DNA of 64,000 bases from Kineothrix alysoides (GTDB lineage: Bacteria; Bacillota; Clostridia; Lachnospirales; Lachnospiraceae), in assembly GCF_000732725.1 (NCBI RefSeq), contig NZ_JPNB01000001.1, positions 372,001 to 436,000 on the forward strand, given 5' to 3'. The translations under genes were made by a program, and so were the position numbers. The notes below the pieces were generated by a model that made no database searches, was not told the DNA's origin, and saw only the letters and a list, made by a program, of their open reading frames with translations. Positions 1-6,155 of the stretch are shown piece by piece. Each line of letters starts with the position of its first letter. Position 1 is the stretch's first letter.

Positions 1-836
1 AGCAGCTTGCAAAAGAATCGGCGTTATCCCCTTTTTATTATCAAAGGTTATTCTCTCGTCTTGTTAAAAAACCGGTTCGGGAATACATGAAGCTGCGCCG
101 ATTAGCTTGCGCATGTGAGTCTCTTGCTGATAAACATCGCCGCATTTTAGATATTGCGCTGGATTGCGGCTTTGGGAGTCATGAAACATTTACAAGGGCA
201 TTCAAAGACGCCTACAAAATGACGCCGGAAGAATATCGCAAACAACCGGTAATGCTCAATCAGTTTGATAAGCCCGATTTATTGCTTAACTACACAATGA
301 TCGATGAAGGGGTTCCGCTTATCAGTGATGGACTTGTGCTGGAATTCAACCGCAAAAAGCTCCTGCAGCCAATTCTCTTTATGGGCGTGACGGGCATCAT
401 CCCCATTGAGGGGCAAATGCCGCTTGGCGAAGCTACAGGCGTAGATATGCCTGGTCAAGTATGGGAAAATTTTCACCAAGAAAAACAACTTATTCCCCGG
501 ATAGAGGGAGGGCATGAGTTGGGAGTTGCTTATCTTGGTGATGTACCTGAAGGCTATTTCACTTACTTTGCCGGTGCAGAAGTGGCGCAGGGAATAGACG
601 ATAGCCGCTTTGTCAAATGGGAGCTTCCTGCCAGAGAATATATTGTTTGTGGATTTGAAGCAGAAAATTTTGAACAACTCGTAACCGTAGCAATCAATAA
701 AGCTGTAAAATATAGCGGGCTTTGGCTTGAAAAACATGGATTGACTATGGATGTTTATTCTCCTGAAATGTACTACGACAGTTCACCTGAAAGTAGTTAC
801 ATGGAATTGTGGATGCCGGTATCAGAAAAATGCTGA
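1..836 (+). CDS. AraC-family regulator with GyrI-like effector domain (5'-truncated by window edge)
   Basis: The frame is open from the first complete codon at position 3, so the gene starts before the window. The visible N-terminal part is the second helix-turn-helix half of an AraC/XylS DNA-binding domain (ILDIALDCGFGSHETFTRAFK, then the conserved PEEYRK end). After it comes a roughly 160-residue GyrI-like/SOUL-type effector-binding domain. This is the Rob/BmrR-like arrangement, known to sense small hydrophobic or cationic compounds and activate efflux or detoxification genes. The ATG at 87 would cut through the DNA-binding domain and is not a true start. No target gene is evident downstream; the next gene is an unrelated membrane protein. 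Confidence 0.88.
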   Translation, partial: QLAKESALSPFYYQRLFSRLVKKPVREYMKLRRLACACESLADKHRRILDIALDCGFGSHETFTRAFKDAYKMTPEEYRKQPVMLNQFDKPDLLLNYTMIDEGVPLISDGLVLEFNRKKLLQPILFMGVTGIIPIEGQMPLGEATGVDMPGQVWENFHQEKQLIPRIEGGHELGVAYLGDVPEGYFTYFAGAEVAQGIDDSRFVKWELPAREYIVCGFEAENFEQLVTVAINKAVKYSGLWLEKHGLTMDVYSPEMYYDSSPESSYMELWMPVSEKC

Positions 837-1132
837 TAACGCGTAATTAATATTTGAAGTACTATATATATTACAAAGAATATGAAGCTATCAAATTTCA
901 ATTTGCAGATTAACCTATAAGAATTGGCGGCTAAAGGAAGAAATCTTTTTCGCCTGATTACTACAAAAAGGCATGGCTTTCCATTAAGGGGATGCTATGT
1001 TTTTTTATGCAGCAAAATATGTTATGATTGATTTAAAGCTAATCACGCAGATAAACAGGAGTTAGCCGGTTCGAATAACAATTGAAGAATTTCCGAATGG
1101 TACCAGATTTAGATTAAGAGGGATTATAGAAT
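837..1132. other. Intergenic spacer holding repeat B copy 1
   Basis: About 300 non-coding bases. Positions 941-1067 resemble 4242-4506 in two blocks (see repeat B). A -10-like TATGTTATGATT lies at about 1018-1029. The RBS AGAGGGA precedes the 1133 ATG. No open frame is convincing. Confidence 0.5.
941..1067 (+). repeat. Dispersed repeat B, copy 1 (uninterrupted)
   Basis: The left block begins AAATCTTTTTCG and runs through GGGGATGCTATGTTTTTTT. The right block is TATGTTATGATT...CAGATAAACAGGAGTT. Both blocks recur in the same order upstream of the VOC gene (4242-4306 and 4451-4506), where a different repeat lies between them. Both copies sit directly upstream of a small accessory gene, so this may be a mobile promoter/leader segment. 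Similarity was judged by eye. Confidence 0.5.
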
Positions 1133-1618
1133 ATGCTGTTAGTTGAAATAATTGTTTTATGTGTTCTGTTTTTTGGAATCTGCTATTTTAATACGGGTAA
1201 TGATGAAAGAAATATCAAGAGCTATTATTCATATCCTGAAGAAGTACAGGAAATCGTAAAAAAGAATCCTGTGTTAAGGAACAAGATCAGGAGCGCGAAA
1301 TCTATAGTGACATTCCTGTCAAATGTTGTAGTCTTTGGCATTGTAATATTTATATTTGGATTCTTTATTAAGCAACCATCTGTTTGGAATAACTTTATAA
1401 ACTTATTGATTTTGGGGCAGTGCTTAAATGCGTTCGATTTTTTGATAATTGATATGATATGGTGGCGGAATTCTGCAAGAATAAGATTTACCGGCACAGA
1501 AAATATGGCGGAACTATATAGGAATCCCCAAAAACACTTTATCTCATTTTTAAAAGGTGTTTTGGTGTTTTTAATTGTTGCATTGATTGATGGAATGATA
1601 TTATCACTTATGAACTAA
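1133..1618 (+). CDS. Hypothetical integral membrane protein
   Basis: 161 residues with about four hydrophobic segments (near residues 2-19, 58-80, 85-106 and 138-158) and a charged loop at 22-55. An RBS-like AGAGGGA lies 10 nt before the ATG. I do not recognise the family. The conserved-looking loop YYSYPEEVQEIVKKNP and the mid-membrane FDFLIIDMIWWR suggest a real protein rather than chance. It stands alone between an AraC-type regulator and an MBL hydrolase, in AT-rich accessory DNA. No function is assigned. Confidence 0.7.
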   Translation: MLLVEIIVLCVLFFGICYFNTGNDERNIKSYYSYPEEVQEIVKKNPVLRNKIRSAKSIVTFLSNVVVFGIVIFIFGFFIKQPSVWNNFINLLILGQCLNAFDFLIIDMIWWRNSARIRFTGTENMAELYRNPQKHFISFLKGVLVFLIVALIDGMILSLMN

Positions 1619-1642
1619 ACCCCAATTGGACAAAAGCTTTCC

Positions 1643-1694
1643 AAACAATGCGCAGCTACGCGTGCAGAACAAAAGCTGTGCTGCCGAAGTACTT
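1643..1694 (+). repeat. Dispersed repeat A, copy 1 (fragment)
   Basis: It matches the core of repeat A (AACAATGCGCAGCTACGCG, then AACAAAAGCTGTGCTGCCGAAGTA). The left hairpin and the right arm of the second hairpin seen in copies at 37416 and 57235 are absent, so this is a decayed copy. It lies in the spacer after the 1133-1618 gene. Confidence 0.75.
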
Positions 1695-1885
1695 GACTGG
1701 GAGAAGGGTGGTGAATAACTAATGAAGGGAACTTCACTGCCTATGATGATAGGGCTGTTTTTTCGTATACATCATCAAAGATTGTTTTCTAAATAATTTA
1801 TCAGGTTAAAGTGATTTTTTATAATAGCAGATTTTTAAAAGCCAAGTCTCTCAACTTTTGCTATGCTCTGAGTAAGGAGGTTGAG

Positions 1886-2692
1886 ATGATGAAACTGATT
1901 TATTTTTTTGACCATTATATTAAGCCTTTTTCTATGAAAGGTAAAAAATATGCCAATCCTGCCAATACAGGTATCATTGGAAATGGAATAAGTTGTATCA
2001 GAGAATATGACGTGAATTTCTGGTTTTACACAAAGGGAAACAAGTCGATTGTGTTTGATTCAGGACATTTGAATTTCAAACATATAGACAAGGAATTAGA
2101 AAAGATAGGCATAAATGGTAAAGATATAAAAAATGTCTTTCTTACTCACGCAGATGTTGACCACGCCGGAGGTGTTGATATAAACGGAGTAAATATTTTT
2201 CCTGATGCTATGGTCTATTTGGGCAGAAAAGAAGAATCCTATCTTAATAATACAACATACCGTTTTCAAAGATTACACATAAAAATAAATAACTGCGTAA
2301 AAATTAAAAATGGATATACACTTCTTGATGACATGCAGACAGTTATGGCTGGCGATATTAAAGTACAGGCAATCCATATCCCCGGGCATACATTGGGGCA
2401 TCTCTGCTATATTGTTGATGATAAAATTCTCATAAGCGGAGACTGCCTTGCAATCAACCAAAACGGCGGATACAGTTTTTTTGAATTCTTTACACAGTAC
2501 CCGGAAATGAATAAAAAATCCTTGCGCCGATTGAAAGAATTGATTTCACAGAAAAAGATTGAAATGGTATGTACCGGGCATAGTGGCTATTATACAGATT
2601 TGACATCTCTTTTTAGTCACATAGATGAATCGGCTAAATTCAGCAAAAGGTGTCCATTTGATAAAGATGCACCCTACAATTTATTCCAATGA
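1886..2692 (+). CDS. MBL-fold metallo-hydrolase (AHL-lactonase-like)
   Basis: Metallo-beta-lactamase fold hydrolase of about 268 residues. The metal motif is LTHADVDHAGG, a HxDxDH variant of HxHxDH. Downstream metal ligands appear in IPGHTLGHLCY, LISGDCL and CTGHSGYY. This pattern fits the N-acyl-homoserine-lactonase/glyoxalase II-like branch; the substrate cannot be told. Start: two ATGs at 1886 and 1889 follow a good AAGGAGG; the frame extends upstream to 1811 but has no RBS there. The Asp in place of the second His may change metal preference. It stands alone, in an AT-rich accessory setting. Confidence 0.85.
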   Translation: MMKLIYFFDHYIKPFSMKGKKYANPANTGIIGNGISCIREYDVNFWFYTKGNKSIVFDSGHLNFKHIDKELEKIGINGKDIKNVFLTHADVDHAGGVDINGVNIFPDAMVYLGRKEESYLNNTTYRFQRLHIKINNCVKIKNGYTLLDDMQTVMAGDIKVQAIHIPGHTLGHLCYIVDDKILISGDCLAINQNGGYSFFEFFTQYPEMNKKSLRRLKELISQKKIEMVCTGHSGYYTDLTSLFSHIDESAKFSKRCPFDKDAPYNLFQ

Positions 2693-3014
2693 CATTCCTT
2701 TTAACTAAAATCTTTTTTCTGCTGTTATCGTAAGCAAAGATGACAAGTTTTCAATAAGAAGGCTTGTCAATTCTTCTTTTATTTATGCGAAGTTGAGGTA
2801 CTTTACAAGAATCATGACAGCAGCCGGCAGTATTCTGCCAGATAACGGTTCTGTTTGGCAGATATAGTTTATAACCAGATACAGCAGAACCGGCAGAAAG
2901 TTCAGATAAAAAAGATGCATGTCTTTTCTATTTGATTTTTTAATATTACAATTAGTACAGATTATTTATATATTTTTTAGCGGGACAATAAGAGTACGAA
3001 AGGATTAATTATCA
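2693..3014. other. Intergenic spacer with hairpins
   Basis: 322 bases with no convincing gene. It contains an inverted repeat GACAAG/CTTGTC (2742-2768) followed by a T-rich run, a weak terminator for the MBL gene. It also contains GGCAG/CTGCC (2826-2839) and CGGTTCTG/CAGAACCG (2846-2892). The last 70 bases are very AT-rich and presumably hold the promoter of the CPBP gene. Confidence 0.45.
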
Positions 3015-3779
3015 ATGAACGATATTCGATATGCAAGGATATACTTAATGGGTACTATGGCCCAAATGATAATTATATGCTTGATTATTGCCATTTTGAG
3101 GACAAATGCAATTCAATATCCTAAAATATTGGAGATTATATTTCTAATAATAGGAGGATCATCTTCCGCACTATGGGGAATCATTATTTCTTTAAAAGCA
3201 AAAAGGGCAGAATCTCTTCATAGAATAATAAAAGACTTTTTTAAAATCAAACAGAGTGTACGACACTATGGAATAGTAGCGCTATTCATACTTATTATTT
3301 TTGGATTTCAGTTTTTTACAGGCAGCTTTTTGGACGGTACAAAGTGGTATTCGTTTTTTGTTTTTTTTATTGTGGCAATAGTTTTTGGAGGGATAGAAGA
3401 AATAGGCTGGAGATATACATTTCAACCTATCATTGAGCAAAAAGTAACTTTCGGGATTGCCAGTACTATTACATTTGTATCATGGTGCATATGGCACTAT
3501 ATGTATTTCTATTTGACCGATAGTTTACAAAGTATACAACATATTTCATTTATTATCGGATTATTGGGAAGCAGTTTTGGCTTGGGAGCAATCTATTATA
3601 TTAGTAATAGTTTATGGCTATGTGTATTATACCATTGTCTTTTGAATGTATTTTCTCAAACAATGATGGTAAATGATTTAAAAATAGTAATTGTATGTAA
3701 TGCGGTTTGTATAATACTTTCTATTGTTATGGTTAAGGGAAGAGGTGATAATAATGCGTGTTCAACTGCTAAAAGCTGA
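3015..3779 (+). CDS. CPBP-family intramembrane metalloprotease
   Basis: 254 residues, about eight membrane segments. The ABI/CPBP signature is visible: motif 1 GGIEEIGWR (EExxxR), a histidine motif in WCIWHYMYF, and a third motif near CVLYHCLLN. These Glu/His residues are the proposed zinc site of Rce1-like intramembrane proteases. In Firmicutes, relatives act in bacteriocin self-immunity or maturation, but no bacteriocin gene is seen here. RBS GAAAGGA lies upstream of the ATG. Its last 26 nt overlap the following GNAT gene, so the two are probably cotranscribed. Confidence 0.87.
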   Translation: MNDIRYARIYLMGTMAQMIIICLIIAILRTNAIQYPKILEIIFLIIGGSSSALWGIIISLKAKRAESLHRIIKDFFKIKQSVRHYGIVALFILIIFGFQFFTGSFLDGTKWYSFFVFFIVAIVFGGIEEIGWRYTFQPIIEQKVTFGIASTITFVSWCIWHYMYFYLTDSLQSIQHISFIIGLLGSSFGLGAIYYISNSLWLCVLYHCLLNVFSQTMMVNDLKIVIVCNAVCIILSIVMVKGRGDNNACSTAKS

Positions 3780-4224
3780 TACCGATGATTGCTGTCAAAT
3801 ACATCAGATGCAAATAAAAGCGTTTGCATACTTGCTTGATAAATACCATGATTGTACTACAAATCCAGGTGCCGAACCTCTTGAAAGAGTTATACAAAAG
3901 ATGGAGCAAACTTGTACCGACTATTATTTCATTCGGCTCGGCAGAGAAAATATCGGTGCAATTAGAATTGTAAGATTACATAACGGTGCACACAGAATCT
4001 CTCCAATGTTTATCTTGCCGGAATTTCAAGGTGAGGGGTATGCCCAACAAGTCATAAAGAATATTGAGTCTCTTTACCCGGACGCTTGCCGTTGGGAGTT
4101 GGATACTATAAAGCAAGAGCCGAAGCTATGTTATTTATATGAAAAAATGGGTTATGTAACAACGGGTAAAGAAGAGAACATACAGCCTGATATGACAATT
4201 ATTTTTTATGAAAAACTAGTATGA
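3754..4224 (+). CDS. GNAT-family N-acetyltransferase
   Basis: 156 residues from the ATG at 3754, which follows GGGAAGAGGTGATAATA; an upstream in-frame ATG at 3724 has no RBS. The acetyl-CoA-binding signature is in motif A (ISPMFILPEFQGEGYAQQVI, matching V-x-P-x-x-Q/R-x-x-G-x-G/A). It is followed by WELDTIKQEPKLCYLYEKMGYV, the usual beta5/alpha4 with Y-x-x-x-G-F/Y. The acceptor substrate is unknown. The start lies inside the 3' end of the CPBP gene (26-nt overlap), suggesting translational coupling. Confidence 0.87.
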   Translation: MRVQLLKADTDDCCQIHQMQIKAFAYLLDKYHDCTTNPGAEPLERVIQKMEQTCTDYYFIRLGRENIGAIRIVRLHNGAHRISPMFILPEFQGEGYAQQVIKNIESLYPDACRWELDTIKQEPKLCYLYEKMGYVTTGKEENIQPDMTIIFYEKLV

Positions 4225-4241
4225 TATTTGTCAAAAGCAAA

Positions 4242-4506
4242 AAATCTTTTTCTGGCATTATTTAAAAGAGCATAGCGTTTTCAACAGGGGGATGTTATGT
4301 CCTTTTTATATCATAGGAAAGACCTTGCTGCTTTAATGCGTGAAGGTGTTACCCTTCAGGCCAACAATGCGCAGCTACGTGCGAGGAGCAAAACCTGTGC
4401 TGCCAAAGTATTCGGCCGCGAGAGTGTGCAAAGTATACTTTTGTTCTCTAGTAAAGCGTGGTATTATGGATTCAAGATTTATTCAGTCAGACAGATAAAC
4501 AGGAAG
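4242..4506 (+). repeat. Dispersed repeat B, copy 2 (split by repeat A)
   Basis: The left block 4242-4306 (AAATCTTTTTCTGG ... GGGGGATGTTATGTCCTTTTT) and right block 4451-4506 (GTATTATGGATTCAAG ... CAGATAAACAGGAAGTT) match the continuous copy at 941-1067. The 144 bases between them are a copy of repeat A. The right block ends about 40 bases before the VOC start codon. Confidence 0.5.
4307..4450 (+). repeat. Dispersed repeat A, copy 2 (inserted in repeat B)
   Basis: It begins TATATCATAGGAAAG, corresponding to TATGTAATAGGAAAG in other copies. It carries the core AACAATGCGCAGCTACG, then GAGCAAAACCTGTGC, and ends with ACTTTTGTTCTC, the inverted partner. The left hairpin arm is degenerate. The repeat is open in one frame and extends the VOC reading frame upstream, giving a misleading long ORF. 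Confidence 0.7.
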
Positions 4507-4545
4507 TTGCAGTGCAGATTATTTATATTAGGAGGAATTAGCGTT

Positions 4546-4971
4546 ATGGATGATGAACTGAAAATAAAAATGTACTCATTTACAGTGGATTGCAAAGAAC
4601 CGCATAAATTAGCCCAATTTTATGCGGCGTTGCTCAAGTGGGAAGTAATGGTTATTGATGAAGATTGGGCATGTGTATACGCTCCAGGAACCAATCAGGG
4701 AACATATCCCGGTATATTGTTTCAACAAAACCCTGAGTATGAACCGCCTGTGTGGCCGGCAGAGCCTGAAGCTCAGCAGCAAATGGCACATATAGACTTC
4801 GCTGTTAATGATTTGGAAAAAGCAGTTCAATATGCGGTCCAATGCGGAGCAGCAATCGCAGAGGAACAATTTTCTAATAATTGGAGGGTTATGCTTGACC
4901 CCGCCGGACACCCTTTTTGCTTATGCCAAATGAGATCAATTATCGAGAGTGCTCATTTTGCGTTGTTATAA
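4546..4971 (+). CDS. VOC-family (glyoxalase/bleomycin-resistance-like) protein
   Basis: 141 residues from the ATG at 4546, preceded by AGGAGGAATTAGCGTT. The frame stays open upstream to 4297, but that extension is only translated repeat A and B and should be dropped. It has two beta-alpha-beta-beta-beta modules: MYSFTVDCKEPHKLAQFYAALLKWE at the start, and AHIDFAVNDLEKAVQYAVQCGA ... RVMLDPAGHPFCLCQ at the end. That final motif (LDPAGHPFCL) is typical of the 'glyoxalase-like domain' VOC proteins. The substrate is unknown; small accessory VOC proteins are often associated with resistance to antibiotics or electrophiles. Confidence 0.88.
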   Translation: MDDELKIKMYSFTVDCKEPHKLAQFYAALLKWEVMVIDEDWACVYAPGTNQGTYPGILFQQNPEYEPPVWPAEPEAQQQMAHIDFAVNDLEKAVQYAVQCGAAIAEEQFSNNWRVMLDPAGHPFCLCQMRSIIESAHFALL

Positions 4972-5281
4972 GAGAATAGTATAAGCATTATGTGAGGCTT
5001 AACAAATTCCTGTTTTTCTGTATCTAAAAAAATCACATGTGCCTTATTTTCTAACGTACTAATCGGCTTTTAAGCCTTGTTCATGTAAGAGTGGTTCCAT
5101 TTGATTTCATGATAATTGTCCATTGGTACCGTGACAATAGAAATAAATTGCAGCCACACAATCCCCTGTTTGCTGAGTCTGCATTTCAGACTGTAGACAA
5201 AGGCTATTTTTTAATATAATATTATACACGTAAATATAAGCATGATATGTCATATCAATCAGAATTTTAGTGGAGGCTGAT
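4972..5281. other. Intergenic spacer upstream of the methyltransferase-like gene
   Basis: 310 non-coding bases. AGTCTG/CAGACT forms a short hairpin near 5188-5204. A promoter-like TAGACA followed after 17 bases by TAATAT lies around 5200-5230. No ORF or match to the other repeats was seen. Confidence 0.4.
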
Positions 5282-5767
5282 ATGGAAGATAAGAAGCATC
5301 TGCCATTATATGGAATTGGACCGGCTTACGGAGTTACAATTATTATGCTGACTGTGATGGGGACTATTCTCTCTTCAAAAGGATTTTTCAGCAGCGGACA
5401 GTATGATTTTTTGAGGATACCATTGGCTATAATCGGTATTATTCTTATTGTTTACGGCGCTATCCTTTGGATAGCAGCGGTTGGGCTGGCTAAAATTGAT
5501 GTAAATATCTCAGATAATTGTTTGGTTACGGCAGGAGTATACGCCTATGTTCGGAATCCAATTTATTCAGCATTTATGATTGCCTGTACAGGAGTACTCT
5601 TGTGTTTCAACAATCTATGGCTGTTAATCTTGCCAATGATATATTGGGCATTTATGACCGCCTTAATGAAGAATACGGAAGAAAAGTGGTTGAAGGACTT
5701 ATATGGCCAGGAGTACATCGACTATTGCGAGCGCGTAAATCGATGCATACCGTGGTTTCATAGATAA
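5282..5767 (+). CDS. Isoprenylcysteine carboxyl methyltransferase-like membrane protein
   Basis: 161 residues with about four membrane segments. The C-terminal half has the ICMT/PEMT-family signature: VYAYVRNPIYSAF (RNPxY/H) near residues 89-101, and EEKWLKDLYGQEYIDYCERVNRCIP, the SAM-binding/active-site region of small integral methyltransferases. The ATG at 5282 follows GTGGAGGCTGAT at good spacing and is preferred over the GTG at 5270, which overlaps the RBS. Bacterial members have mostly unknown substrates. Monocistronic. Confidence 0.85.
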   Translation: MEDKKHLPLYGIGPAYGVTIIMLTVMGTILSSKGFFSSGQYDFLRIPLAIIGIILIVYGAILWIAAVGLAKIDVNISDNCLVTAGVYAYVRNPIYSAFMIACTGVLLCFNNLWLLILPMIYWAFMTALMKNTEEKWLKDLYGQEYIDYCERVNRCIPWFHR

Positions 5768-5810
5768 ATTATAAGGGTAGGAAATCTAACACACCATACG
5801 CCAGTTTCAC

Positions 5811-5945
5811 TCATATTATTTCATTTGTCTCTTCATGAGATGTAATGGTAACAAAAAGAATATAAGCTTTACCATCTGGTATCGCTTTGCCCATTGTATT
5901 GGCGTCGGTGTTGCCTCAGGACCAGTAATTTTCGATACATAAAAC
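5811..5945 (-). pseudogene. Possible decayed gene remnant
   Basis: On the minus strand an unbroken 34-codon run ends at the stop at 5811. It reads GNTDANTMGKAIPDGKAYI, then LFVTITSHEETNEII. It is preceded by an in-frame TGA (5916-5918) and more protein-like residues (CIENYWS). The composition looks like real protein, but there is no start, RBS or recognisable family. It may be the residue of a lost gene in this accessory region. Confidence 0.25.
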
Positions 5946-5979
5946 CCTTCTAAAATTTAAAAAAATTTAAAAAAAGGCT

Positions 5980-6008
5980 GTACATATATAAACTGGTGTG
6001 CTATAATC
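5980..6008 (+). promoter_or_regulatory. Promoter of the P-type ATPase gene
   Basis: TGTACA, a 17-base gap, then TATAAT (-10 at about 6003-6008), about 150 bases upstream of the start codon. This gives a long leader that carries the two hairpins described next. Confidence 0.6.
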
Positions 6009-6028
6009 ATTTTAGAACGAAAGTTCAA

Positions 6029-6087
6029 ATGTAAAATTCCCCTTTTACATGAGAAGGACATCCATCGCAAGGTGGGTGTCCTTTTTT
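6029..6087 (+). terminator. Leader with tandem hairpins; the second is an intrinsic terminator (putative attenuator)
   Basis: Hairpin 1 is ATGTAAAA/TTTTACAT (6029-6050), a perfect 8-bp stem. Hairpin 2 is GGACATCC/GGGTGTCC (6056-6063 with 6074-6081), followed directly by TTTTTT (6082-6087). It lies between a good promoter and the ATPase start, so it would terminate that gene's own transcript unless relieved. It does not match the yybP-ykoY manganese riboswitch consensus that often precedes such pumps. Confidence 0.55.
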
Positions 6088-6155
6088 CTATATACATATT
6101 TTCTCTTGTACAGGCATATAAAAGCATAGGACAAAGTACAAGCGGAGGCATGTTT

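Noticed and set aside
4297-4545. Long N-terminal extension of the VOC gene
   Set aside because: It is translated repeat A and B; the true ATG at 4546 has AGGAGG, and VOC similarity starts there.
1-6000. Integron or phage remnant
   Set aside because: No integrase, attC-like cassette ends, capsid or lysis genes; only repeats and unrelated single genes.
6003-6150. yybP-ykoY manganese riboswitch before the P-type ATPase
   Set aside because: Expected from the gene type, but its conserved core is not found; only simple hairpins are present.
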